Under the pieces are notes generated by a model that worked only from the letters and a program-made list of their open reading frames with translations, ran no database searches and had not been told where the DNA came from. Shown in pieces: positions 54,933-63,687 of a DNA stretch of 64,000 nucleotides. The stretch is from Jannaschia rubra. GTDB lineage: Bacteria > Pseudomonadota > Alphaproteobacteria > Rhodobacterales > Rhodobacteraceae. A program made the translations under genes and the position numbers. Position 1 is the first letter of the stretch. Every line of letters begins with the position of its first letter. Where the stretch lies: contig NZ_CXPG01000024.1 in assembly GCF_001403735.1 (NCBI RefSeq), forward strand, positions 16-64,015, written 5' to 3'.

Positions 54933-55499
54933 CTACTGTTCCTCGATCTCGAGACCTACGGCCGCGTACCAATCGGCCACCGCCCGCATCTCCGCGTCCG
55001 AAAGGTCCTGCGCGATCGGGGTCATCACCTCGCTCATCCGCTTGCCGGACCGGAAGGCCTTCAACTGCGTCTCGATGTAGATGTTGCTCTCGCCGGCCAG
55101 GTTCGGCACCTCCTCGACGACCGAAAGCCCGTCCGTCCCGTGACAGGACGTGCACAGGTCGGGCGCCTCGGCCGGGTCTGCCTCAAGGGTCGCCACGGCA
55201 CGGTGGGCCGCGTACCAGGCCGCGAGGTCCGCGATCTGTTCGTCCGAAAGCGACGATGCGACCACGCTCATCATCTCGTTCACCCGCTCGCCGGATCGGA
55301 AGGCCCGCAGCTGACGCTCGAGGTAGGGCGCGGGCTCTCCCCCGATGTTGGGCGCGACCGGAATCCGCGCGAGGCCGTCGAGGCCGTGGCAGGTCCGGCA
55401 CTGCCCGGCGAGCACGCGGCCGGCTTCCGGGTCGCCGGATTGCGCCATGAGCGGCCCGGCGAGGAGAACCCCGCCGAGCGCCAGAACCAGTGGCTTCAC
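54933..55499 (-). CDS. Periplasmic dihaem cytochrome c (c4-like)
   Basis: A 188-residue exported cytochrome. The signal peptide (PLVLALGGVLLAGPLMAQ) is followed by two repeats of about 85 residues. Each has a haem motif (CRTCH, then CTSCH) and a downstream Met in a matching setting (RSGERVNEMMSVVASSLSDE; RSGKRMSEVMTPIAQDLSDA). This is the two-domain c4/class I arrangement. The GTG start at 55499 overlaps the stop of the upstream dehydrogenase (GTGA). It is the probable electron acceptor of that dehydrogenase, passing electrons to the respiratory chain. The 225 bases downstream to the pseudogene hold nothing recognised. Confidence 0.9.
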   Translation of the reverse strand: MKPLVLALGGVLLAGPLMAQSGDPEAGRVLAGQCRTCHGLDGLARIPVAPNIGGEPAPYLERQLRAFRSGERVNEMMSVVASSLSDEQIADLAAWYAAHRAVATLEADPAEAPDLCTSCHGTDGLSVVEEVPNLAGESNIYIETQLKAFRSGKRMSEVMTPIAQDLSDAEMRAVADWYAAVGLEIEEQ

Positions 55500-56767
55500 T
55501 GGCCACCCTCGTAGCTGATCCGGTAGATCGCGCCGGCCAGGTCGTCCGAGACGAGAAGCGAGCCGTCGCGCAACTGCGCCACATCGACGGGGCGGCCCAG
55601 ATATTCGCCGTTTTCGTCGAGCCATCCTTCGGCGAAGGGTTCGGTCGTGGCATTGCCTTCCTCGTCGAGGGTCGTGACCATGACGCGCGCGCCGACCGGT
55701 TCGGTCCGGTTCCACGATCCATGCTGGGCCGAGAAGATGGCGCCCTTGTACCGCTCGGGGAACATGGAGCCTGTATAGAAGGTCATTCCCAGGTCGGCCG
55801 CATGCGCCGTCATCTCCACGACCGGCATCACCGCGTCGGCGGGCGGCGTCTCCGCCTCGTATTCGACGGTCCGGATGTCGCCGCCGCCGTAGTAGGGGAA
55901 GCCGAAGTCCTGGCCCATCTTCGTCTGACGGTTGATCTCGCCCGGCGGAATGTCGTCGCCCATCCCGTCGACCTGATTGTCGGTGAACCACAGGTCGCCG
56001 GTTCCGGGCTGGAAATCGTGCCCGACGGAATTGCGGATGCCCGTGGTATAAACCTCCCGCTCCGTCCCATCGGTGTTCATGCGGATGATGCCGCCGATGC
56101 CCCAATCGCGGTAGAGGTCCAGCTTTTCCGGCGGTGGCACGTTGTGGGGCTGACCGAGCGAGATGTAGAGCTTGCCGTCATCCGGTCCGATCCGGCAGAC
56201 GCGGGCGGAATGGTTGAAGCTCTCTTCCTCCTGCGGGATAAGCTCGCCCTGCGCCACGACCTGCCCCACGGCGACGTCGGGGCTCTCGTAGAAGAACTCC
56301 GCCGCCGGGAAGATGAGAACGCGGTTCTGCTCGACCGTGTAGAGCATGCCGTCGGGGCCGAAGCAGACGCCGTTCGGGATGGTAAAGGCGAGCGACGGCG
56401 CGAAGTCCTTCACCTCGTCGGCCACGCGGTCCTTGTTGCGGTCGGTGACGGCCCAGATCTTGTCTTTTCGTGTGCCGACGAATGTCACGATCCCCTGCGG
56501 CCCGACCGCCATGTGCCGCGCGTCGGGAACGACCGCGTAAAGCTCGATCTGGAATCCCTCGGGCAGTTCGATCTGCTCGAGCGTCGCGCGGATGCCGTCG
56601 GCGAACGGCCCGTCCTGTGCGATCTGCTCGAAGCTTGTCGTGCCGGTCGACTGCATGTTCTGCAGTCGCTCGATGTTGTCAGGCAACTCCGCCTGTTGCG
56701 CCGCCGCGGGTGTGACCAGCAGAGCCAGCGTCCCGGCCAGTATCGTCGTCGTGAAGTAGCTGTTCAT
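55496..56767 (-). CDS. Sorbosone/glucose dehydrogenase-like (PQQ-type beta-propeller) periplasmic protein
   Basis: A 423-residue exported beta-propeller of the GSDH/YliI group. The signal peptide ends near VTPAAAQQAE. EGFQIELYAVVPDARHMAVG, IPNGVCFGPDGMLYTVEQNR, YISLGQPHNVPPP, GIRNSVGHDFQPGTGDLWFT and DVAQLRDGSLLVSDDLAGAI follow the blades. The His in SVGHDF and the Arg-Asn of TGIRNS correspond to the catalytic and PQQ-binding sites of soluble glucose dehydrogenase. It should oxidise an aldose or similar sugar in the periplasm and reduce the cytochrome encoded directly downstream. No pqq synthesis genes are in the window. Confidence 0.88.
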   Translation of the reverse strand: MNSYFTTTILAGTLALLVTPAAAQQAELPDNIERLQNMQSTGTTSFEQIAQDGPFADGIRATLEQIELPEGFQIELYAVVPDARHMAVGPQGIVTFVGTRKDKIWAVTDRNKDRVADEVKDFAPSLAFTIPNGVCFGPDGMLYTVEQNRVLIFPAAEFFYESPDVAVGQVVAQGELIPQEEESFNHSARVCRIGPDDGKLYISLGQPHNVPPPEKLDLYRDWGIGGIIRMNTDGTEREVYTTGIRNSVGHDFQPGTGDLWFTDNQVDGMGDDIPPGEINRQTKMGQDFGFPYYGGGDIRTVEYEAETPPADAVMPVVEMTAHAADLGMTFYTGSMFPERYKGAIFSAQHGSWNRTEPVGARVMVTTLDEEGNATTEPFAEGWLDENGEYLGRPVDVAQLRDGSLLVSDDLAGAIYRISYEGGQ

Positions 56768-57197
56768 GGCGTTCCTCCCTTAGCCAGGCCCCCTACTCCG
56801 GCAGACCGACAGCCAACGCGATTCCTCCGTACGTCGCGGCGGCCATGGCGTTCGCCCCCGCGCGTCGCGGCGGGACAGAGTGGCAGGCAGCATCACGATG
56901 ACCAGTGCCCGTGGTTCGCGCAACTGTTTCCATCATCTGGACGGTCAGATCACCGACGCGATCGCCACGAAACCCGTCCTTCCACGTCTGGCGGCCGGCC
57001 CGCCGGATGATGGAATGGACCCGGATGGATGCGGTCGATGCAGCACCTGAAGGCCGCGTTTCCTGCATGTGGAAAAGTGCGCCTCATGAAACGTGACCGA
57101 CATATCCGTTGGACATTTCCACGCCGACGCCGCCAATATGCCCCATGGCATGTCCGCGTCCGTCATCCGAGATATTCACCGCAACGCGCCCGGCGCC
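56768..57197. other. Divergent intergenic region
   Basis: This 430-base gap separates the dehydrogenase (leftward) from the membrane protein (rightward) and must carry both promoters. A GTG at 57093 would extend the rightward gene by 35 codons. That extension has poorer codon bias and no ribosome-binding site. No other gene or clear repeat is seen. Confidence 0.4.
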
Positions 57198-58379
57198 ATG
57201 ACCGCTCGACCCCCGTCCGACACGTTCACCGTCGGCGTCATGAAGATGGAGGTTGAGGGGCGCGACTCAGCGCGGTTCGACGCCGTCGTGACCCGCGCGG
57301 TCGGGATCGTGGATGAGACGCTCGCGCAGGACAGGCGGCTGCGGACGCGGACGATGGCCTTTGCGGGTGCGCATCTGACGCCGGGGGCGGGCAACTACGC
57401 GCCGCTCGACTTCCTCGAAATCGGGCTCGCCGAAAAGCTGGAACGCGACCTGCCGTTCCTCCTGATCGTGACCGAGGTGGACCTGTCCTCCTCCTCGCTG
57501 ACCTACACGCTGGCGCTGCCGAGCCAGCTTACCAACATCGCGGTGCTGTCCACCCGGCGGCTCGACCCCGGGTTCTGGGGTGACGCGCCCGATCCGGAGC
57601 GGATGGCCGGGCGCCTTGCGGCGTTGATGCTGCACTGCCTGGGCCACCTGAACGGGTTGCGCCATGCCGAGGCGCCCGACAACGTCATGTACGGGCTGGA
57701 AGGTGTCGGGGATCTCGACCGCATGGAGCGGCTGGAGCCGGAGCAGGTGGCGCGGATCGCCCGCAGCCTGCCGCGCGAGGCGCGCGAACGCTCCACCCGC
57801 GACGGCAAGGGGCGCTTCGTCCTGCGGATCCTCGCGGAGGATGCGGGCGCCATCCTGGGCGCGGTCGTGCGCGCCAATCCGTTCCGCCTGCTGGCGATGA
57901 TGCCGACGATGCTGGCGGCGGCGCTGTCGGTGATCGTCGTGCTCCTGTTCAGCGCCGAGACCTGGGACGTGGCGAGCGCCGTTTCGGTGGCGCAGATCGC
58001 GATGTTCTCGCTGATCTGTCTCGCCTCGGCGGCCTTCGTCCTCTACCGCGCCTTCGCCTTCGATACGCTGCTGAGCCGGGACCGGCGGATCACCGAGTCG
58101 GGCATCGTGACGATGGCCGCGACGATCCTGTGCCTCGTGCTGACGCTGCTGCTCATGTTCGCGCTGTTCGGCGGGCTGATGTATCTCGGCATCGTCACCG
58201 TCTTTCCGGAGCGTCTGATGGAAAGCTGGCCCGGCGCGGGCGAGGCGACGACGGCGGTGGACCATTTGAAACTCAGCCTGTTCCTCGCGTCCATGGGCGT
58301 CCTCGCCGGCTCGCTCGGCGGCCGCTCGGACAGCCGCGATCTCGTCCGTGGCGTCCTGTTCATCACCGAGGAAACGTAG
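57198..58379 (+). CDS. Membrane protein with metzincin-like motif lacking the catalytic Glu
   Basis: 393 residues from the ATG at 57198, an uncertain start that could be GTG 57093. The soluble N-terminal part resembles archaemetzincin/matrixin-like proteases. GVMKMEVEGRDSARFDAVVT leads into MLHCLGHLNGLRHAEAPDNV, followed by MYG as a possible Met-turn. The zinc motif HExxHxxGxxH thus appears as HCLGHLNGLRH (from residue 146). All three His are kept but Cys replaces the Glu. The C-terminal half has four membrane helices (LAAALSVIVVLLF, AQIAMFSLICLASAAFVLYR, MAATILCLVLTLLLMFALFG, LSLFLASMGVLAGSLGG). It may be an inactive protease or a zinc-dependent regulator. Confidence 0.7.
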   Translation: MTARPPSDTFTVGVMKMEVEGRDSARFDAVVTRAVGIVDETLAQDRRLRTRTMAFAGAHLTPGAGNYAPLDFLEIGLAEKLERDLPFLLIVTEVDLSSSSLTYTLALPSQLTNIAVLSTRRLDPGFWGDAPDPERMAGRLAALMLHCLGHLNGLRHAEAPDNVMYGLEGVGDLDRMERLEPEQVARIARSLPREARERSTRDGKGRFVLRILAEDAGAILGAVVRANPFRLLAMMPTMLAAALSVIVVLLFSAETWDVASAVSVAQIAMFSLICLASAAFVLYRAFAFDTLLSRDRRITESGIVTMAATILCLVLTLLLMFALFGGLMYLGIVTVFPERLMESWPGAGEATTAVDHLKLSLFLASMGVLAGSLGGRSDSRDLVRGVLFITEET

Positions 58380-58394
58380 CCGGTCGAAACCGGC
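58379..58394 (+). terminator. Short hairpin after the membrane protein gene
   Basis: GCCGGT-CGAA-ACCGGC, a perfect 6-bp stem with a four-base loop, starts at the last base of the stop codon. It may act as a terminator or RNA end stabiliser. Confidence 0.4.
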
Positions 58395-58954
58395 CGCGGC
58401 GGTGTGGACGGCACGAGATATCCAAGACATGCGCGCGCGTCAGTGGCCAGGTCGGCACTGTGCCGGTGCATCGACCGGACGACCTCCGCGACGTCCGTGT
58501 TGCGTCGCATCCATGTGGGGAAGCGGGCAGGGCGCGACCGCCTCAGCGATCATCCGAGGCAGGGACCGTGGGCGCAACGACATGATGGGTGGCGCCGGGG
58601 CTGCCGTCCTCGGCAAAACCCCCGGCGATCAGCGGCACGATCCAGGGTTGTGACATCGTCTGCCCTTCGCCGATCGGCAAAGGCCTCGCGCCGGACGCCG
58701 CGCATCGCCTCCGGCACATGACTGTCGCGTACGCCGCGTCGCGCGATCCGTCGCTTTCGCTTCGCCGATCCGTCAGTCGCGTCGTTCCCGTCGGTCCTCC
58801 GGTGCGGCGGGCACGTCCGGTCGTCGAACCGCCGATCGGCAACAGTGGACGGCGAGGCCGCGCGTTGCGCGACGCATCGGGGTCGATGTCGCGAGACGTC
58901 CGTCTCGCGCAGACCTCCGCATCCTTGATCCGCCGGGGCGGGTTTCTTCCGACG
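58395..58954. other. Intergenic stretch without an assignable gene
   Basis: No complete gene is seen. A short minus-strand reading (about 58543-58653, MSQPWIVPLIAGGFAEDGSP) is protein-like and could be a relic, but I do not recognise it. The converging neighbours explain a lack of promoters here. Confidence 0.35.
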
Positions 58955-59578
58955 CTACTGTTCGGCCGGCTCCAGTTCGGCGCAGGCGATCGGCAGGGTG
59001 ACACGGGCCGGGACGCCTTCCAGCGATTGCGCACTGTCGGGCACATCGACCTGCTCCGTCACGCCGTGGATGAACAGGACGCGTCGCTCCAGCGCGGGAG
59101 GGGCGTCGAACTTGTCCCGCAGCGCCTCCTCCAGCGCCGTCAGATCGACGGTCTGCCGGTATTCCATCGCGCCGTCCCCATTTGCCTCCGGATAGGTGTC
59201 GGCCTGGATGGCAAGGCTTGCCGGATCGGCGGTGAGCGGGATCATCGTCACACCTGCGGCTTCGCGCGTTTCGATCAGATCGACGACCCCGTCGCCATTG
59301 CTGTCCGCGTCGGCGCCCGGGCAGCGCGCCTCCGCCGGATCGGCGCCCTCGAAGCCGTGCAGATGGGCGAGATGCATGCCGGGGCTCAATCCCTCGGCGG
59401 TCAGTTCGATCGTCAACTGTCCGTCCCCGCGGCTGAGCGTGACGGTCCCCGACGGCGACTGGGCGGTCCGCTCCTGGTTCAACGGCACGATCTCGCCGCG
59501 CCAGGTCTCGGCCGTGGCAGCAACCGGCGCCCCGACCAAGAGTGCGACGAGGAGAGGCAGAAGATCTGGCGTTTTCAT
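58955..59578 (-). CDS. Exported CHRD/SOD-like domain protein
   Basis: A 207-residue protein. A signal peptide (LLPLLVALLVGAPVAATAET) is followed by SGTVTLSRGDGQLTIELTAE and GLSPGMHLAHLHGFEGADPA. These resemble CHRD or Cu/Zn-superoxide-dismutase-like beta sandwiches, with a His-x-His pair that could hold a metal. ADADSNGDGVVDLIETREAA is an EF-hand/dockerin-like calcium loop (DxNxDGxxD). The ATG at 59578 follows GAGGAA at nine bases. Function is unknown; a role in the envelope is inferred only from export. Confidence 0.7.
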   Translation of the reverse strand: MKTPDLLPLLVALLVGAPVAATAETWRGEIVPLNQERTAQSPSGTVTLSRGDGQLTIELTAEGLSPGMHLAHLHGFEGADPAEARCPGADADSNGDGVVDLIETREAAGVTMIPLTADPASLAIQADTYPEANGDGAMEYRQTVDLTALEEALRDKFDAPPALERRVLFIHGVTEQVDVPDSAQSLEGVPARVTLPIACAELEPAEQ

Positions 59579-60194
59579 GGCTGTTTTTCCTCCGTTTGCC
59601 GGCAGACGGCTTTTTACCGCCTGTCGAAGCGTCGCGGCACGGGACGGCAGCTCGACCTGTCGACCGTCGCGCCGGACCGGACACAACCACCGGGTCAACC
59701 GCGTCGGATCGGAATTGTTGCACCAAATTCGCCGGATTTTTCGCGAAAGCCGCCGCCGTACTTTCTTCAGGTCTCCGGGAGACCGCCGGGCATCCACGAG
59801 ACGGAGCAGAGCCCGGTTCCGCATAGCGTGGATCGCCGGCTGTGCAATAACCCGACTTATGTAATTCATGACGTGACCGCATCCTGCGGGCGGGTCTGGG
59901 GCGCGCGATCCGCTGTGTCATGCAGATCACCGGATCCGGCAGCGGTCCAGGGGTGATGGGCAAGGCAGGTCCGACTGACCCGTCATCCGGAATGACCGCT
60001 GCGGAAGGCACGGTTGCGGGTTCCGACTCGGCGCCTCGCCACGCCTCCCGACGCCGGGCCCGATGTCTGCCGAATGACGATCCCGCCTGGTTTTCGATCC
60101 GTTCGACGTGGTGCAGGTCTGGTCCCGCCGCGCGATCTCGGGCACACCGTCTTGACGACCTTTCTGACGATGCAGCGCCGGAGGAAGAAGCGAC
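59579..60194. other. Divergent intergenic region
   Basis: This 615-base gap lies between divergent genes and must hold their promoters. It is AT-richer at 59700-59760 and 59840-59880. No recognisable gene, repeat or RNA is seen in it. Confidence 0.4.
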
Positions 60195-61397
60195 ATGCGC
60201 AAGGTGGACGGCGTCGAGCGACCCGACTGGACGGCGCGCGCGGAGGCGGCGGGGTTCGTGTTCCATACCATGCATGGCGAACCCTACTGGGACGAGACCA
60301 GCGCCTATGCCTTCACGCTGGAGGAGATCGAGACCCGGCTGGAAGACCCGTCGACCGCGCTGCATGCGCTGGTGCGGGAGGCGGTGGCCCGCGCGGTCGG
60401 GGACGAGGCGACGATGGCGCGGCTGGACATCCCCGAGGCGCATATGGAGTTCGTGGCAGACTCCTGGCGCAGGGATGACGCGGATCTCTATGGACGGATG
60501 GATCTCGCCTATGACGGGAACGGTCCGGCGAAGCTTCTGGAATACAACGCCGATACGCCGACCTCGCTCTACGAGGCGGGGCATTTCCAGTGGGACTGGC
60601 TGGAGGGCGCGCGCGAGGCAGGACTGATCCCCGGGGGCGCCGATCAACTCAACCGCCTGCAGGAGGCGCTGACCGAACGCTTCGCCGAGATCTGCGCGCC
60701 GGGCGACGATGTCCATTTCGCCGCCGTTGCGGGCGTCGAGGAGGATTACGCCAATGTCGAGACGCTGGCCTATGCGGCGCGCGATGCCGGGCTCGGCGCG
60801 CATTTCGTCGAGATGGGACAGATCGGCATCGACCCCTCCGGGCGTCTTGTGGACGAGGAAGCCCGCATCATCGGCACGCTCTTCAAGCTCTACCCCTGGG
60901 AGGATTTCCTGCGCGACGAGGGTGCGGATGCGCTCGCCGCCTCCGGCACCCGCTTCCTTGAACCGCCGTGGAAGGCGCTGGTGTCGAACAAGGGCTTTCT
61001 CGCCGTGCTGTGGGATATGTTCGAGGGGCATCCGAACCTCCTCCCGACCTTTTTCGCAGACGACGCGGCGCGCGGATCTCCCGCTTTCGACCGCGCCATG
61101 GCCGCGGGGCATTTCGCGCGCGGCACCGTCCGAAAGCCGCTCTTTTCGCGCGAAGGGGCCGGCGTGCGGATCGAGACACCCGACGGCGCGCTTGTCGAGG
61201 CGTCCGGAAGCACCGCCTACGACAGGCACCCGCAGATCGTGCAAGCCTATGCGCCGCTGCCCGACATGGGCGGCTTCCATCCGGTGATGGGAACGTGGAT
61301 CGTGGGCGGAACCTGCGTCGCCCTCGGCATCCGCGAGGATCGGTCGCGGATCACGCAGGACCTCAGCCGGTTCAAGCCGCACTATATCGAGCCGTGA
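60195..61397 (+). CDS. ygiC: Glutathionylspermidine-synthase-family ATP-grasp protein (YgiC-like)
   Basis: 400 residues matching the GSP-synthase C-terminal family without the amidase part. HTMHGEPYWDETSAYAFTLE, MDLAYDGNGPAKLLEYNADT, TSLYEAGHFQWDWLEGAREA, LFKLYPWEDFLRDE, KALVSNKGFLAVLWDMFEGH and YAPLPDMGGFHPVMGTWIVG are the conserved blocks, which bind ATP and a peptide carboxylate. The substrate of YgiC-type enzymes is unknown; a peptide-amine ligation has been proposed from the fold. ATG at 60195 follows GAGGAAG. The ygiB-like gene follows directly, so the E. coli ygiBC pair is conserved in reverse order. Confidence 0.9.
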   Translation: MRKVDGVERPDWTARAEAAGFVFHTMHGEPYWDETSAYAFTLEEIETRLEDPSTALHALVREAVARAVGDEATMARLDIPEAHMEFVADSWRRDDADLYGRMDLAYDGNGPAKLLEYNADTPTSLYEAGHFQWDWLEGAREAGLIPGGADQLNRLQEALTERFAEICAPGDDVHFAAVAGVEEDYANVETLAYAARDAGLGAHFVEMGQIGIDPSGRLVDEEARIIGTLFKLYPWEDFLRDEGADALAASGTRFLEPPWKALVSNKGFLAVLWDMFEGHPNLLPTFFADDAARGSPAFDRAMAAGHFARGTVRKPLFSREGAGVRIETPDGALVEASGSTAYDRHPQIVQAYAPLPDMGGFHPVMGTWIVGGTCVALGIREDRSRITQDLSRFKPHYIEP

Positions 61398-61416
61398 ACA
61401 CCCGGAGGAAATGAAC

Positions 61417-61983
61417 ATGAACGTATCGCGAAGAAAGGCATCCGCACCCCGCAGGATCGCGCTTCTGGGGGCCGCCTCGGTGATGGCGCTCGCGGGCTGC
61501 CAGGAGGAGCAGGCGGAGGTCGTCGTCTTCGACGATCCGGCCGCCTGCACGGCGAGCGGCGTCGACGCCCGGACCTGCGAGGAACAATTCGCCGAGGCCC
61601 GGGCCGAACATGCCGAGACCGCGCCGCGCTACGACGCGCTCGCGGTCTGCGAGGAGGAACACGGCGCCGACGCCTGCATCGAGGATGAGCAGCGGCCTTC
61701 CGTCTTCATGCCGCTGATGGCCGGGTTCCTGATGGGCCAGTTGCTGTCGGGTCGCGGCTTCGCCTCTCGCGCGATGGTGCCGACCGCCGGATCGGGTTTC
61801 GCCACGACCGACGGGAGCACGCGGGCGGGGCGCCTGTCGGGCAAGGGCACCGTCGCCGCATCGGCCCTGAGCGCCCGCGCCCCGAGCACCCGCAACGCGG
61901 CCCCGATGACCCGATCCTCCGTGGCGCGGAGCGGCGGCTTCGGCGCATCGCGGACCTCGGGCGGGTTTGGCAGCGGGGGCTGA
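61417..61983 (+). CDS. ygiB: DUF1190 lipoprotein (YgiB-like)
   Basis: A 188-residue protein. The N-terminal export signal has a lipobox-like end (MALAGCQ), so it is probably a lipoprotein. VVVFDDPAACTASGVDARTC and CEEQFAEARAEHAETAPRYD carry the conserved Cys residues of DUF1190. FMPLMAGFLMGQLLSGRGF is the short hydrophobic DUF1190 motif. A Ser/Gly/Arg-rich tail ends in GGFGSGG. GGAGGA fits the second ATG (61417, seven bases) and not the first (61411, one base), which sets the start. It lies 19 bases after the ygiC stop and is probably cotranscribed with it. Confidence 0.85.
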   Translation: MNVSRRKASAPRRIALLGAASVMALAGCQEEQAEVVVFDDPAACTASGVDARTCEEQFAEARAEHAETAPRYDALAVCEEEHGADACIEDEQRPSVFMPLMAGFLMGQLLSGRGFASRAMVPTAGSGFATTDGSTRAGRLSGKGTVAASALSARAPSTRNAAPMTRSSVARSGGFGASRTSGGFGSGG

Positions 61984-61990
61984 AACGGTC

Positions 61991-62009
61991 CGGGCCTCGG
62001 CGCGGCCCG
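61991..62009 (+). terminator. Terminator hairpin after ygiB
   Basis: The stem CGGGCC / GGCCCG with a seven-base loop starts seven bases after the ygiB stop. It plausibly ends the ygiC-ygiB transcript. Confidence 0.45.
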
Positions 62010-62154
62010 CAAAGAACGGCGAAACGGGGTCTGCGCACGCTTGCCATGCCCTGCACAGGCGTCGTTTCTGACGGGTCGGGCGGCGACATGCGCGGCCTCC
62101 GTCCGATAGAAGGCTCCGGAGGGCGTGTCGGCACAGGGTCCGGGGAGACGAGGC

Positions 62155-63003
62155 ATGGACGTTCGACGCATCGCCGCTTTCAGCCATGACAGCGCAGGCG
62201 GCAACCCGGCTGGCGTCGTCCTGCTGGACGCCCCCGCGCGCCGCGCCGACATGGCCCGCGTCGCGGCGGAGGTCGGTTATTCCGAAACGGCCTTCGCGGT
62301 GCCGGACGGGGACGGCGACAGAAGCTGGCGCGTCCGCTACTTTTCCCCCGAATCCGAGGTGCCGTTCTGCGGCCATGCCACGATCGCGCTCGGTGCCGCC
62401 CTGGGCGCGCGTTACGGGGCAGGCACCTACCGGCTCCTGCTGAACGACGCCGAGATCACGGTCGATGCGGAGCCGACCGGCGCCGACATGGCTGCCACGC
62501 TCGTCTCGCCGCCGACGCGAAGCCGGCCCGCGACCGAGGCGGAACGTCGGGATGCGCTCGCGCTTTTCGGGCTCTCGTTCTCCGATCTGGACGACCGGCT
62601 GCCGCCGGCGCGCATTCACGCGGGCGCGGACCATGTCGTGCTGGTCCTGGCGGACCGGGCGCGCCTCGCGTCCATGAACTACGATCTGGATGAAGGCCGC
62701 AGGATCATGCGCCTGCACGGTCTGGTGACGATCATGCTGGTCCACGTGAAGGACGAGCAGGCATTCGTCGCGCGCAACGCCTTCGCTTCGGGCGGTGTGC
62801 CGGAGGACCCCGCGACCGGCGCCGCCGCCGCCGCTTTCGCGGGCTACCTGCGGGACCGCGGCTGGCGGCACGGGGGCCGCCTGACGATCCGGCAGGGGGA
62901 GGACATGGGCGCGCCCTCCGTCATCGCAGTCCGACTGACGGACATCGCCGGATCGCCGGTCCGGGTTTCGGGGCAGGTCCGCGTGATCGGGGCAGCCGAA
63001 TAG
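62155..63003 (+). CDS. PhzF-family isomerase/epimerase-fold protein
   Basis: 282 residues. The PhzF N-terminal start MDVRRIAAFSHDSAGGNPAG is followed by GYSETAFAVPDGD with the conserved catalytic Glu (SETAF). VRYFSPESEVPFCGHATIAL is the strongest family signature. The C-terminal half has NAFASGGVPEDPATGAAAAA with the conserved 'EDPaTGsA' block. Members include PhzF of phenazine synthesis and many isomerases of unknown substrate. No phenazine genes are nearby. The ATG at 62155 fits the GGGGAG site and the family N terminus. Confidence 0.9.
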   Translation: MDVRRIAAFSHDSAGGNPAGVVLLDAPARRADMARVAAEVGYSETAFAVPDGDGDRSWRVRYFSPESEVPFCGHATIALGAALGARYGAGTYRLLLNDAEITVDAEPTGADMAATLVSPPTRSRPATEAERRDALALFGLSFSDLDDRLPPARIHAGADHVVLVLADRARLASMNYDLDEGRRIMRLHGLVTIMLVHVKDEQAFVARNAFASGGVPEDPATGAAAAAFAGYLRDRGWRHGGRLTIRQGEDMGAPSVIAVRLTDIAGSPVRVSGQVRVIGAAE

Positions 63004-63132
63004 TCCAACGAGGACAGGAGACGCAGGATCGCCCTACCTGAGCCGGGGCAGCCCGCGACCGTGGACGCGCGGCTTCCGATCCCGCGGCTTTTGCGGGACA
63101 AGGCGGGGATAAGACGTCGAGCGAGGACAGAC

Positions 63133-63687
63133 ATGATCCGGATGATCCGCTATGGCGACCTGGTCGAAACTCCATGGAAGAACGGCGGCGGCCTGACGCG
63201 GGAGATCGCCCGCGGCGGCCCGGGCGAACCGGCCCCCTGGCGGCTGAGCCGGGCCAGCATCCTGCGCGACGGGCCCTTCTCCCGCTTCGACGGCATGATC
63301 CGCATCCTGACGATTGTGGAAGGGCGCGCCCTGACGCTTCGTGTTGGATCGTCCCGCCTGATGGTCGAGCCGCTCTGCCCGGTCCGCTTCGACGGCGGCG
63401 CCGCGGCCGAAGCGCAGTTGCCGGCCGGACCCGTCTCGCCGCTCAATCTCATGTTCGATCCACGTCTGCACGAGGGGCGCGTAGAGGTGCTGCGGGGGCC
63501 ATTGGAGCGCGGTCTGCCGGCTTTCCCCGCGGGGAATCGCGCGGTGCATTGCGTCGACGGCGATCTGCGGGTGGGGCGCCAGTCGCTGCACCCCGGCGAC
63601 ACGGCGCTGTCCGGACCCTCGCCCGTGCGCGTCCACCTGGCGGAGGGCGCGACGGCGCTGCTCGTCACGCTCGACAGGCGCGCCTAG
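63133..63687 (+). CDS. hutD: HutD/Ves-family protein
   Basis: A 184-residue cupin-like protein. The family opening VETPWKNGGGLTREIARG is followed by PWRLSRASILRDGPFSRFDG, then MIRILTIVEGRALTLRV. HutD is found in histidine-utilisation clusters and may moderate the pathway by binding an intermediate; its exact role is not settled. The HutF-like gene converges on it with overlapping stop codons, supporting the hut assignment. A near-perfect copy of the plasmid palindrome sits in frame at FPAGN near residue 131. Confidence 0.85.
   Translation: MIRMIRYGDLVETPWKNGGGLTREIARGGPGEPAPWRLSRASILRDGPFSRFDGMIRILTIVEGRALTLRVGSSRLMVEPLCPVRFDGGAAAEAQLPAGPVSPLNLMFDPRLHEGRVEVLRGPLERGLPAFPAGNRAVHCVDGDLRVGRQSLHPGDTALSGPSPVRVHLAEGATALLVTLDRRA
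63522..63537. repeat. Distant near-copy of the parS palindrome inside hutD
   Basis: TTTCCCCGCGGGGAAT matches the parAB palindrome at 15 of 16 positions and lies 53 kb away from it. Like two of the parAB copies it is read in frame as Phe-Pro-Ala-Gly. It may be an outlying ParB site or an independent insertion of the same element. Confidence 0.6.
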
